From an uncultured Muribaculaceae bacterium (GTDB taxonomy: Bacteria > Bacteroidota > Bacteroidia > Bacteroidales > Muribaculaceae): a DNA stretch of 44,219 bases. The notes beneath the pieces are model-generated. The model ran no database searches, was not told where the DNA came from, and worked only from the letters and a program-made list of their open reading frames with translations. The DNA lies in contig CAMWRV010000001.1 in NCBI GenBank assembly GCA_947176745.1, forward strand, positions 1 to 44,219, read 5' to 3'. Position numbers and translations under genes: made by a program. Of this stretch, positions 8,211 through 16,949 are shown piece by piece. Each line of letters starts with the position of its first letter. The first letter of the stretch is position 1.

Positions 8211-9517
8211 AAGCAACGCACGACATAAACTATGTCTCGGCCGCCGAAGCGGTCAGACTGATCGAGAGTGGCGACCACATATATTTGCAGGGTTCGACTT
8301 CCACTCCCGAACTTCTTGAGAAGGCTCTTGCTGATCGCGGGCATGAACTTCGCGATGTCACGGTCATAACCGGTTTCGGCGTGTGTCGCGGGGAGTCGCC
8401 TCTCTGCCGCCCGGAGTTCAAGGATACGTTCCTTGTGAATTCATTTTTCGTCAACAATGGCTTCCGCAGATGGATCAACGAGGGTTACGGCTCGATGACT
8501 CCCCGTTTCCTCGGCGAGGTGCCGCAGCTGATACGCGACGGCACGTGGCGTGTCGATGTGGTTCTTCTGAACTGTTCGGCTCCCAACGAGGAGGGACTGG
8601 TCAGCTTCGGAGTTTCGGGCGACGTGGCCTGCTCGGCAGTGGAATGTGCCGACCGGATCATTGCCCAGATCAATCCGGAGATGCCGTTCTCTTATGGCGA
8701 CCCGACAGTGCATATCTCGCGCATCGACGCGTGCGTGAGGTGCGATACTCCTCTTGTCGAGGTGCCGACGCCCGAACCTACGGAGGCTGAAATCAGAATC
8801 GGAGAATATATCGCCGAGAGAATACCCGACGGCGCGACTCTGCAGATCGGTGTCGGAGGAATCCCCAATGCCGTGATTCGCGCTTTGTCAGGTCACAGAC
8901 ATCTCGGTCTGCACACTGAGGCGATGACCGACGGTGTCGTGCCTCTGCTTGAAAGCGGAGTGATCGACAACTCTCTCAAGAAGGCGCTTCCCGGCAAGTC
9001 GGTGGCATCGCTCGCCCTCGGATCAAAGAGGCTTTACGAATATATGGACGGCAATCCCGACATAATATTCCGCGATGTGGCGTGGACCAACAATCCCTAT
9101 GTCATCGGCCAGAATCCGAAGGTCATGTCGATCAACTCATGTCTGGAGATAGATCTTACTGGTCAGATATGCGCCGATTCGATAGGCACACGGATATTCT
9201 CGGGTGTCGGAGGACAGCATGACTTCGTGTTCGGGTCTTCGCTCTCCGAGGGAGGACTCTCGTTTCTTGCCATGCTCTCGACCACCAACAAGGGTCACAA
9301 CAAGATCAAGCCCGTGCTGACGGAAGGCGCCGGAGTCGTGACCACGCGGTTCCAGACAAACTATATCGTGACCGAATATGGTGCGGTCGATCTGCGCGGC
9401 AAGACACTTGCCGAGCGCGCGAAACTGCTGATATCGGTAGCCGCTCCTCAGTTCCGCGAAGAACTTGAGCGTGCCGCCGCCGAACGGTTCGGCTACGCAT
9501 TCCTCCGCCTCAGATAA
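8207..9517 (+). CDS. Acetyl-CoA hydrolase/CoA-transferase family enzyme
   Basis: The 436 residues match the Cat1/4-hydroxybutyrate CoA-transferase family, which moves CoA between an acyl-CoA and a carboxylic acid through a glutamyl-CoA intermediate. The CoA-binding motif GVGGIPNAV is at 215-223. The probable catalytic glutamate is E238 in HTEAMTDGVV, the same position I recall for the clostridial 4-hydroxybutyrate enzyme. The C-terminal block TEGAGVVTTRFQTNYIVTEY is also typical. In this operon the expected donor is the aryl- or branched-acyl-CoA made by IorAB and the acceptor acetate, giving acetyl-CoA and the free organic acid. That assignment is inference. It is translationally coupled to the aminotransferase and is the last gene before a terminator. 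Confidence 0.88.
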   Translation: MKATHDINYVSAAEAVRLIESGDHIYLQGSTSTPELLEKALADRGHELRDVTVITGFGVCRGESPLCRPEFKDTFLVNSFFVNNGFRRWINEGYGSMTPRFLGEVPQLIRDGTWRVDVVLLNCSAPNEEGLVSFGVSGDVACSAVECADRIIAQINPEMPFSYGDPTVHISRIDACVRCDTPLVEVPTPEPTEAEIRIGEYIAERIPDGATLQIGVGGIPNAVIRALSGHRHLGLHTEAMTDGVVPLLESGVIDNSLKKALPGKSVASLALGSKRLYEYMDGNPDIIFRDVAWTNNPYVIGQNPKVMSINSCLEIDLTGQICADSIGTRIFSGVGGQHDFVFGSSLSEGGLSFLAMLSTTNKGHNKIKPVLTEGAGVVTTRFQTNYIVTEYGAVDLRGKTLAERAKLLISVAAPQFREELERAAAERFGYAFLRLR

Positions 9518-9541
9518 ACAGCGCGTACACCGCATATACAC

Positions 9542-9588
9542 AGCCCGGGTCAGAACAGGCTTGCCGCCTTTCTGCCCCGGGCTTTATT
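9542..9588 (+). terminator. Probable terminator of the iorAB operon
   Basis: A 14-bp stem with one mismatch (9542-9555 with 9570-9583, core AGCCCGGG/CCCGGGCT) closes a 14-base loop and is followed by a short T-rich stretch (TTATT). It lies 25 bases after the CoA-transferase stop. Confidence 0.7.
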
Positions 9589-9628
9589 GCAATCGCCACG
9601 TCCGGGAGCAGCGCCTCTCCAAGGCGTT

Positions 9629-9661
9629 GACAGAGTTAAGACAGAGTTAAGACAGAGTTAA
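9629..9661 (+). repeat. Three 11-bp tandem repeats
   Basis: The unit GACAGAGTTAA occurs three times exactly and head to tail (9629-9639, 9640-9650, 9651-9661), followed by a degraded fourth copy (GACTGAATTGA). It lies between the iorAB-operon terminator and the exonuclease gene. No promoter was recognised in this 240-base gap. Confidence 0.9.
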
Positions 9662-9757
9662 GACTGAATTGAGGTGTGGCATCGTTGCATTTCAGAACGT
9701 CAAAATGAAATAATTCAGAATCTCGAACGTGTATATATAAGCATCAATTATTCAATA

Positions 9758-10246
9758 ATGCAAGATTTCGTAGCAATAGATTTCGAGACAGCTAACGGCC
9801 GACGCTCCAGTGTGTGCAGCGTCGGCGTCGTAATAGTCCGCGGAGGGGAGATTGTCGACAAGTTTTACAGCCTTATCCAGCCGGTACCCAATTACTACAC
9901 ATACTGGACCACTCAGGTTCACGGTCTTACCCGGAGCGATACCGACGGTCAGCCTTCGTTTCCCGAGGTCTGGGCGCAAGTGGCTTCCAAAATCAAAGGG
10001 CTGCCGCTTGTGGCTCACAACAGGCCGTTCGACGAGAGTTGCCTTAAAGCCGTCTTTGCTGAGTATGGCATGGAATATCCCGGATACGAGTTCCATTGCA
10101 CGCTTGCCGCTTCCCGACGTTGCCTTGATCTCCCGAGTCATCAGCTTCACCTGTCGGCAGCAGCCTGTGGATACGACATGAACAACCACCATCACGCGCT
10201 CTGCGATGCCGAGGCATGTGCGGCCATCGCGTTGAAACTCTTATGA
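9758..10246 (+). CDS. DEDDh-family 3'-5' exonuclease (DnaQ-like)
   Basis: A 162-residue single-domain exonuclease. The three Exo motifs are visible: VAIDFETA (Exo I, Asp and Glu ligands near the N-terminus), VAHNRPFDESCL (Exo II), and HHALCDAEA (Exo III with the His that defines DEDDh). It resembles the stand-alone DnaQ/epsilon-like proteins that trim 3' ends of DNA or RNA in the cytoplasm; the substrate cannot be told from sequence. The ATG at 9758 starts the conserved strand (MQDFVAIDFE). In-frame sequence upstream to 9674 is not family-like. Confidence 0.88.
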   Translation: MQDFVAIDFETANGRRSSVCSVGVVIVRGGEIVDKFYSLIQPVPNYYTYWTTQVHGLTRSDTDGQPSFPEVWAQVASKIKGLPLVAHNRPFDESCLKAVFAEYGMEYPGYEFHCTLAASRRCLDLPSHQLHLSAAACGYDMNNHHHALCDAEACAAIALKLL

Positions 10247-10289
10247 TCCAGATTCCGTTACTTATACGGAAACAGTTACCCGTTTGCAG

Positions 10290-11228
10290 ATGAACAGACA
10301 TATCAAGTCTAAAAGTCTTTCGCAGGCATTGCCTGATGAAAGCCGTGAGTCAGCACGTGCCATACGCCGCGTAGTCCGTTTCGGATGCGCGGTCAATGCC
10401 TTTCTGATGATTCTCAAGATCGTGGCCGGTAAGCTGGGACACAGCGACGCACTCGTGGCCGACGGTTTCCATTCGCTCAATGACCTTGCCGCCGACATCA
10501 TTATGCTTCTCTTTGTCGGCATTTCCTATCGTGCCGCCGACAGCCGCTATTCTTACGGTTATGGGAAGTTTGAGACGTTCTCCTCTTTTATAATATCGGC
10601 ATTTCTTGTCGCAGTGTCGTGCATGATAGGTTTTGAGGCGCTGGAGTCTATTGCGGGCTATGTACGTGGAGAAGAACTTCCGCAACCCGACATCTGGACT
10701 TTCGTCGTTGTCTTGCTGGCCATGACCTGCAAGGAAGGTCTTTACCGATTTTACTCGCGGGCGGGACGCCGCGCCGGATCGAATGCCCTGATAGCAAACG
10801 CATGGCATCATCGGAGTGACGCACTTGCCTCTGTCGCGACTCTTGTCGGGGTCACATTCTCTCACTTTTTCGGTCCCGCTTTCAGAATACTCGATCCTGT
10901 GGCCTCGCTGGTCATTGCAGTTTTTATCTTTGTGCCGGCACTGAGGCTGCTGCGGCCGGCGTTTGCCGAACTGATGGAGAGGTCGCTTCCCGTCGGTGAT
11001 ATCGAAAAAGCCCGCGAGGCGGTGTCGGCGATAGCCGGGGTAGGAAAGATAACGTGGATGCGCACGCGCCGCATCGGGCATCATCTTGTGTTCGATATCG
11101 GTGTGGCTGTGTCGCCAGACATGACAGTGGCGGAATGCGGCGGTCTGAAAGCTGATGTGACCAAGGCACTGAAGGAGGCGTTCTGCAGTCATGTGATTGT
11201 GACTGTGTGCCCGGAACCGGCGGAATAA
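10290..11228 (+). CDS. Cation diffusion facilitator family transporter
   Basis: A CDF exporter of 312 residues that exchanges divalent metal (Zn, Fe or Mn) for protons across the inner membrane. Six membrane segments are visible. The metal-site HxxxD-type pairs occur in helix 2 (VADGFHSLND) and helix 5 (WHHRSDALASVATL). The cytoplasmic C-terminal ferredoxin-like domain starts near residue 235 (VGDIEKAREAVSAIAGV) and includes RRIGHHLVFDIGVAVSPDM. The ATG at 10290 is chosen; a TTG two codons earlier is in frame. It follows the exonuclease by 43 bases on the same strand, but a functional link is not evident. Confidence 0.92.
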   Translation: MNRHIKSKSLSQALPDESRESARAIRRVVRFGCAVNAFLMILKIVAGKLGHSDALVADGFHSLNDLAADIIMLLFVGISYRAADSRYSYGYGKFETFSSFIISAFLVAVSCMIGFEALESIAGYVRGEELPQPDIWTFVVVLLAMTCKEGLYRFYSRAGRRAGSNALIANAWHHRSDALASVATLVGVTFSHFFGPAFRILDPVASLVIAVFIFVPALRLLRPAFAELMERSLPVGDIEKAREAVSAIAGVGKITWMRTRRIGHHLVFDIGVAVSPDMTVAECGGLKADVTKALKEAFCSHVIVTVCPEPAE

Positions 11229-11349
11229 TGTCATCCATGACCTGCTTTTCCGGTCAAACATTGCGCGAGACCATGCTTTAATCGCACCTTAACTGCATAT
11301 GAATAGCGTTTTAAAGCGGATTTGATGATGAAGTTATGAAAAAAATCCG

Positions 11350-11357
11350 TAATTTTG
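11350..11357 (+). promoter_or_regulatory. Possible -7 element for ddl
   Basis: TAATTTTG fits TAnnTTTG and would start transcription near 11364, about 68 bases before ddl. The -33 half is not convincing: the nearest TTTG (11321-11324) is 25 bases away. Confidence 0.4.
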
Positions 11358-11431
11358 CATTTTGGAATAATCCGGAGTGTCGCACGCCGTCTGATGGCGT
11401 TCCGCATGCTCCGGCCCAGACTTATAAGAAA

Positions 11432-12628
11432 ATGAAAACCAATGTAGCAGTCTTTTTCGGAGGTCGCTCTGTCGAGCATGAGATCTCCGTCATTTCGGCC
11501 ATACAGGCCATCAACGCTTTCGACGCGGACAAATATGAGATAATCCCTGTGTACATTTCAAAACAGGGCCGCTGGTACACCGGCCGCAATCTTCTCGACC
11601 TTAAGAACTACCGCAATCTTGACAGGCTTGTGGCAGAGGCCGACGAAGTGTTCATGCGTCCCGAATACGGTGACTACAATCTCTATAAGGCCGACACCGG
11701 ATTCTTCTCAAGAAAAAATCAGGTAGTGGCCTCTCTTCATGTGGCCATTCCTGTCCTTCACGGCACCAACGGCGAGGACGGCATATTCGAAGGACTGCTC
11801 CAGACGATCGGAATTCCCTTCGCCGGCTGCGACACTCTCTCGTCAGCCAACGGCATGGACAAGATCACGATGAAGATGATTCTCCGCTCTGAGGGCATAC
11901 CGGTTGTAGATTACGTCTGGTTTACCGACAACGAGTGGAATGGAGCCCGCGACGCTATTGTTGAAAAGATCGAGTCGAAACTCGGTTATCCCGTGATTGT
12001 AAAGCCTGCCAATCTCGGTTCCTCTGTCGGCATCGGCACGGCTGCCGACCGCCGCGAGCTTGTGGAGCGTGTGAACAACGCCGCTAAATTCTCACAGCGC
12101 ATCATTGTAGAGCACATGGTCGAGCGTCTTAAGGAAATAAACTGTTCTGTTCTCGGCGATGCCGACGACCATCGGAGTTCGGTTTGCGAGGAACCGATCA
12201 AGACCGGAAAATTTCTCTCTTACGAAGACAAATATATGGGAGGAAGCAAGACCGGTCAGGGCATGCAGGCAAGCGAGAAGCGAATCCCGGCAGATCTCCC
12301 CGAGGAGATGAGCGAGAAGATCCGCCATCTTGCCGGCGAGACTTTCCGAGTGCTTTCCTGCCACGGCGTCAGCCGTATCGACGTCATGATTGATGAGAAA
12401 GACAATTCGGTCTATGTCAATGAGATCAACACGATTCCCGGCTCGCTGTCGTTCTATCTCTGGGAGGCATCGGGCATATCGTTCACCGAACTGATGGACC
12501 GCCTCGTGGCTCTTGCGCTGAAACGCAAGCGTGCCACCGACCGCAAGACTTTCACTTACGACCAGAACATCTTCGCTCTCGGAGGCGGCGTAAAGGGCGC
12601 CAAAGGGTGCAAAGGCTCCAAAATTTGA
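11432..12628 (+). CDS. ddl: D-alanine--D-alanine ligase
   Basis: Ddl joins two D-alanines with ATP for peptidoglycan precursors in the cytoplasm. The 398 residues show the N-terminal VAVFFGGRSVEHEISVISA, the HGTNGEDGIFEGLLQ loop, the ATP-grasp lid region (GYPVIVKPANLGSSVGIG) and the metal/ATP residues of VYVNEINTIPGSLS. It is longer than the E. coli enzymes (about 306-364). The last dozen residues are a low-complexity KGx tail produced by a 9-bp repeat (12590-12625). The ATG at 11432 is used because the family begins with this block and the in-frame upstream sequence lies over the promoter. ileS follows 20 bases after the stop. Confidence 0.94.
   Translation: MKTNVAVFFGGRSVEHEISVISAIQAINAFDADKYEIIPVYISKQGRWYTGRNLLDLKNYRNLDRLVAEADEVFMRPEYGDYNLYKADTGFFSRKNQVVASLHVAIPVLHGTNGEDGIFEGLLQTIGIPFAGCDTLSSANGMDKITMKMILRSEGIPVVDYVWFTDNEWNGARDAIVEKIESKLGYPVIVKPANLGSSVGIGTAADRRELVERVNNAAKFSQRIIVEHMVERLKEINCSVLGDADDHRSSVCEEPIKTGKFLSYEDKYMGGSKTGQGMQASEKRIPADLPEEMSEKIRHLAGETFRVLSCHGVSRIDVMIDEKDNSVYVNEINTIPGSLSFYLWEASGISFTELMDRLVALALKRKRATDRKTFTYDQNIFALGGGVKGAKGCKGSKI
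12590..12625 (+). repeat. Degenerate 9-bp repeat encoding the Ddl tail
   Basis: Four 9-base units (GTAAAGGGC, GCCAAAGGG, TGCAAAGGC, TCCAAAATT) end the ddl reading frame and encode a Lys-Gly-x pattern. Since 9 is a multiple of 3, copy changes would lengthen or shorten the tail without a frameshift. Confidence 0.6.
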
Positions 12629-12648
12629 TTTTGAAAAAAGAACAACAT

Positions 12649-15600
12649 ATGAAAAAATTCAAGGAATATACCGGTCAGCTCAGTCTGTCGGACATCAACA
12701 AGCAGATGCTCGCAGTCTGGGATGAACAAGCTCTTTTCGAACGCTCCATGAAGGAGCGCGAGGGCTGCCCCTCGTTTGTTTTCTATGAAGGTCCCCCGTC
12801 GGCCAACGGAATGCCCGGAATCCACCATGTCATGGCCCGCACGATCAAGGATATCGTGTGCCGTTACAAGACTATGAAGGGTTTTCACGTGAAGCGCAAG
12901 GCCGGATGGGATACCCACGGCCTTCCCGTCGAACTCGGAGTGGAGAAGACTCTCGGCATCACAAAGGAGGATATCGGTAAGAAGATATCTGTCGATGAGT
13001 ATAACGCCGCATGCCGCCGCGAGGTGATGAAATACACGAAGGAATGGACTGACCTTACTCACCGAATGGGCTACTGGGTCGATCTCGAAAATCCCTATAT
13101 CACCTATGACCAGCGCTACATGGAGTCTGTGTGGTGGCTTCTCGCACAGCTTTACAAGAAAGGATACCTCTATAAAGGATATACGATCCAGCCTTATTCT
13201 CCCGCCGCCGGAACCGGCCTCAGTTCTCATGAGCTCAACCAGCCCGGATGCTATCGCGACGTGAAGGATCTTACGGCTACTGTCCTTTTTGACATACTTG
13301 ATCCGAAACCGGAGATGGAGGGCTGGGGTCGCCCGTGCTTCATGGCATGGACCACAACCCCCTGGACTCTCCCCTCTAACACCGCGCTCTGTGTCGGTCC
13401 GAAGTTCGATTATGTGGCCGTGCGCACGTATAATCCTTACACTGGCGAGAAAATCACCGTAGTGCTCGCAGAGGTGCTTCTGGATTCTTATTTTAAGAAA
13501 GAAGGGCGCAATATTGCACTTGAAGATTATAAGCCCGGCGACAAGATCGTGCCGTATGAGATCATGGGCCGCTGGAAGGGTTCCGATATCGTGGGTATGC
13601 ATTATGCGCAGCTCATGCCGTGGGTTCGCCCCACAGAGCGTGTCGACGAGTTCTCTCCGAAATATGTGACGGACTATGCGGCCGCGCATCCAGAGAAGGT
13701 GTACTCCGTAGGAGACGACCGTTTTGTCGAGATTGCTGCGTGTGCGTTCCGCGTCATCCCCGGCGACTATGTCACGACCGATGACGGTACGGGCATCGTA
13801 CACATCGCGCCGACTTTCGGTGCCGATGACGCCAAGGTGGCGAAAGCTGCCGACATTCCGGCTCTTTTCATGATCAATGCGAAAGGGGAGACGCGTCCGA
13901 TGGTAGATCTTTCAGGAAAATTCTATCTCCTCGACGATCTCGCTCCCGGCTTTGTGGAGGCATGTGTAGACGTTCCTCTTTATTCACGCCACGAAGGTCA
14001 GTATGTGAAGAACGCATATGATCCGAAGTATACGGTCGACGGCAAGTTTGACGAGAAGCGTGCCGCCGCTGACGAGGATCTGAATGTGGAGCTCTGCATG
14101 GAACTCAAGAAGGATGGCCGCGCTTTCCGCACCGAGAAGCATGTGCACAATTATCCCCACTGCTGGCGCACCGACAAGCCGGTGCTCTATTATCCGCTCG
14201 ACAGCTGGTTCATCCGCACGCCTCAGGCACGCGAGCGTCTGATAGAGCTCAACGGTTCGATCAAGTGGAAACCGGCATCTACCGGCTCGGGCCGCTTCGG
14301 CAAATGGCTTGAGAATGTGCAGGACTGGAATCTTTCACGTTCACGATACTGGGGCACTCCATTGCCCATATGGCGTACTGACGATGGCCGCGAGGAGGTG
14401 ATCGTGGAAAGCTACGAGGATCTCTTCAACCGGATCGAGGAGTCTGTGGCCCAGGGTGTCATGGCGTCGAATCCGCTTAAGGAAAAGGGCTTTGTACCCG
14501 GTGAATATACTGCCGAAAATTACTCGCGCATCGACTTCCACAGACCGTATGTCGATGAGATCGTGCTTGTGTCGGAATCTGGTCGCCCCATGCGCCGTGA
14601 GACCGACCTGATCGATGTCTGGTTCGATTCCGGCGCGATGCCTTACGCGCAGATACACTATCCGTTCGAGAACAAGGAACTGCTCGACAGCGGAGAGGTC
14701 TATCCTGCCGACTTTATCGCCGAGGGTGTGGACCAGACCCGCGGGTGGTTCTTCACTCTGCATGCGATTGCGGGCATGGTGTTCGACTCGGTGGCTTACA
14801 AGGCTGTGATCTCTAACGGTCTCGTGCTCGACAAGCACGGGCAGAAGATGTCGAAGCGTCTCGGCAACGCCATAGATCCTTTCGACAACATGGAGCGTTT
14901 CGGCATCGATCCCGTCCGCTGGTATATGATCTCCAACTCCTCTCCATGGGACAATCTCAAATATGACGAAGAGGGTGTGGCCGAGGTGGGCCGCAAGCTT
15001 TTCTCTACTCTATACAACACATACAAGTTCCTCGCCCTCTATGCCAATGTCGACGGTTTCACAGGCACTGAGCCTGCTGTGCCAGTAGCCGAACGCCCCG
15101 AGATCGACCGCTGGATTCTCTCGCTGCTCAATTCTCTCGTGCGTGAGGTGGAGGCTGATCTCGACGATTACGAGCCGACCAAGGCGGCGCGTGCCATCGA
15201 GGAGTTTGTCAACGACAACCTCTCAAACTGGTATGTCCGCCTCAACCGCCGCCGTTTCTGGGCCGGAGAGATGGATCAGGACAAGCTGGCCGCATATCAG
15301 ACCCTGACCGAATGCCTCAGGACTGTGGCTCTGCTCATGGCGCCTTTCTCGCCGTTCTATGCCGACCGTCTCTATACCGACCTTGTCGCGCCTTCATTGG
15401 CCGACGGCGAATATGTGTCGGTGCATCTCGCAGACTTCCCTGTGGCCGACGTTTCTGTAATCGACAAGGATCTTGAAGAGCGCATGAACCTCGCCCAGAT
15501 AATCACTTCCAATGTGCTCGCTCTTCGTCGCAAGGTCAATCTTAAGGTGCGCCAGCCTCTTCAGACGCTCCTTGTGCCTGTCATGGATGCCGCGCAGAGA

Positions 15601-16212
15601 AGTGCCATAGAGGCAGTGAAGGGAATCGTGCTCGACGAGGTGAATGTCAAGAATCTCAAACTCGTTGACAACGAAGAGTCCGGACTCGTGAAGCGTGTCA
15701 AGGCCGATTTCAAGAAACTCGGCCCGAAATACGGCAAGATCATGAAGGATCTCGGCAAGGCGATAACCGCAATGCAGCAGAAGGATATCGCCGAACTGGA
15801 GAAGAACGGTTCGTTCACCTTCGAGGCGCTTCCGGGCGCTCCCTCGGTCACTCTCGATGACGTCGAGGTCATACCGGAGGATATACCCGGATGGCTCGTC
15901 GCCAATGATGGCAGTGTCACCGTGGCGCTCGATGTCACTGTCACTCCCGAACTTCGCAACGAGGGTATGGCCCGCGAACTGATCAACCGCATACAGAATA
16001 TCCGCAAGTCTTCCGACTTCGAGATCACCGACAAGGTGCGCGTCGAACTGACTTCCGTTCCCGCCGTGGATGATGCTCTGGCTTCTTTCGGAGACTATAT
16101 CGCGGCGCAGGTGCTTGCGGATTCGATCGTCACCGTCGATGCGCTCGAAGGCGACGATGTGGTCCGGCTCGATATCGACGGCACTGAGGTTATGGCTCGC
16201 GTCACACGTTAA
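12649..16212 (+). CDS. ileS: Isoleucyl-tRNA synthetase
   Basis: Class Ia synthetase of 1187 residues that charges tRNA-Ile. The HIGH-type motif is GIHH at 57-60 (within PPSANGMPGIHHVMAR) and the KMSKS motif is KMSKR at 733-737. The CP1 editing region includes MAWTTTPWTLPSNTAL and DGTGIVHIAPTFGADD. The WFDSG and GWFFTLHAI blocks precede the KMSKR loop, and an anticodon-binding helical domain follows. The C-terminal extension lacks an evident zinc knuckle, and the length is that of the long, eukaryote-like IleRS type common in Bacteroidetes. The ATG at 12649 matches the family start MKKFKEY. lspA follows after only 4 bases. Confidence 0.97.
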   Translation: MKKFKEYTGQLSLSDINKQMLAVWDEQALFERSMKEREGCPSFVFYEGPPSANGMPGIHHVMARTIKDIVCRYKTMKGFHVKRKAGWDTHGLPVELGVEKTLGITKEDIGKKISVDEYNAACRREVMKYTKEWTDLTHRMGYWVDLENPYITYDQRYMESVWWLLAQLYKKGYLYKGYTIQPYSPAAGTGLSSHELNQPGCYRDVKDLTATVLFDILDPKPEMEGWGRPCFMAWTTTPWTLPSNTALCVGPKFDYVAVRTYNPYTGEKITVVLAEVLLDSYFKKEGRNIALEDYKPGDKIVPYEIMGRWKGSDIVGMHYAQLMPWVRPTERVDEFSPKYVTDYAAAHPEKVYSVGDDRFVEIAACAFRVIPGDYVTTDDGTGIVHIAPTFGADDAKVAKAADIPALFMINAKGETRPMVDLSGKFYLLDDLAPGFVEACVDVPLYSRHEGQYVKNAYDPKYTVDGKFDEKRAAADEDLNVELCMELKKDGRAFRTEKHVHNYPHCWRTDKPVLYYPLDSWFIRTPQARERLIELNGSIKWKPASTGSGRFGKWLENVQDWNLSRSRYWGTPLPIWRTDDGREEVIVESYEDLFNRIEESVAQGVMASNPLKEKGFVPGEYTAENYSRIDFHRPYVDEIVLVSESGRPMRRETDLIDVWFDSGAMPYAQIHYPFENKELLDSGEVYPADFIAEGVDQTRGWFFTLHAIAGMVFDSVAYKAVISNGLVLDKHGQKMSKRLGNAIDPFDNMERFGIDPVRWYMISNSSPWDNLKYDEEGVAEVGRKLFSTLYNTYKFLALYANVDGFTGTEPAVPVAERPEIDRWILSLLNSLVREVEADLDDYEPTKAARAIEEFVNDNLSNWYVRLNRRRFWAGEMDQDKLAAYQTLTECLRTVALLMAPFSPFYADRLYTDLVAPSLADGEYVSVHLADFPVADVSVIDKDLEERMNLAQIITSNVLALRRKVNLKVRQPLQTLLVPVMDAAQRSAIEAVKGIVLDEVNVKNLKLVDNEESGLVKRVKADFKKLGPKYGKIMKDLGKAITAMQQKDIAELEKNGSFTFEALPGAPSVTLDDVEVIPEDIPGWLVANDGSVTVALDVTVTPELRNEGMARELINRIQNIRKSSDFEITDKVRVELTSVPAVDDALASFGDYIAAQVLADSIVTVDALEGDDVVRLDIDGTEVMARVTR

Positions 16213-16216
16213 GACT

Positions 16217-16942
16217 ATGGCTGATAATAAAGAGAATGACATGATTGGCATCGCCGGGGGAATCGTTCCTCCGGCGTTGCGCCGTAATGCCGGATGGCTC
16301 GCGGCAGCTGTGATACTGCTGGTTCTTGTAGCCGACCAGACTCTCAAGATCTGGATCAAGACTCATTTCTATCTTGGCGAGGATCATGCCCTGACTTCCT
16401 GGTTTCATATAAAGTTCATCGAGAACAACGGCATGGCTTTCGGCCTTGAGCTATGGAACAAGCTTCTGCTCACGTTCGGTCGAATTGTGGCTGTCGCTCT
16501 GTTTGTGTGGTGTCTTGTCCGGATGATGCCGCGTTATGAACTGCGTACCGGATTTATCGTCGCAGTGGCGCTCATCACCGCGGGCGCGGCCGGCAATATA
16601 TTCGACTGTGTGTTCTACGGCGTGGTGTTCGACAATCCGATGCCGCCGGCCCTGGCCGAGGCATTTCCTCCCGGAGGCGGATATTCCACATGGTTCGAGG
16701 GCCGCGTGGTCGATATGCTCTATTTCCCCCTTTTCGATTTCTACTGGCCCGAGTGGGTGCCTTTTGTCGGGGGCGGGTATTATGAGTTTTTCGCCTATAT
16801 ATTCAATATAGCCGATGCTTCGATATGTATCGGAGTGGCACTGCTGATTCTTTTCTATTCGCGCGATTTTTCGCTGGCGTTCAACGGCCTCTCGAAAAAC
16901 CGTGAAGGCAATACCGCCGGATCCGACTCCGGCAGAGCGTGA
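16217..16942 (+). CDS. lspA: Lipoprotein signal peptidase (signal peptidase II)
   Basis: LspA cuts the signal peptide off prolipoproteins in the inner membrane. This 241-residue copy has four membrane segments and the catalytic aspartate blocks GAAGNIFDCVFYG and FNIADASICIGV. The first normally reads NxxDR; here it is NIFDC. It is longer than the usual 160-170 residues because of an N-terminal extension and an inserted loop (residues about 140-190, rich in Pro and Gly), as seen in other Bacteroidetes LspA. It starts 4 bases after ileS and sits 7 bases before a lipoprotein gene, the usual Bacteroidetes order, though the DksA/TraR-type gene often found between ileS and lspA is absent. Confidence 0.93.
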   Translation: MADNKENDMIGIAGGIVPPALRRNAGWLAAAVILLVLVADQTLKIWIKTHFYLGEDHALTSWFHIKFIENNGMAFGLELWNKLLLTFGRIVAVALFVWCLVRMMPRYELRTGFIVAVALITAGAAGNIFDCVFYGVVFDNPMPPALAEAFPPGGGYSTWFEGRVVDMLYFPLFDFYWPEWVPFVGGGYYEFFAYIFNIADASICIGVALLILFYSRDFSLAFNGLSKNREGNTAGSDSGRA

Positions 16943-16949
16943 GACTGAG

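Noticed and set aside
12556..13803. Long minus-strand reading frame opposite ddl and ileS
   Set aside because: It lies fully antisense to the clear IleRS N-terminus and has a low-complexity, histidine-rich translation without any domain; it is a shadow of biased codon use.
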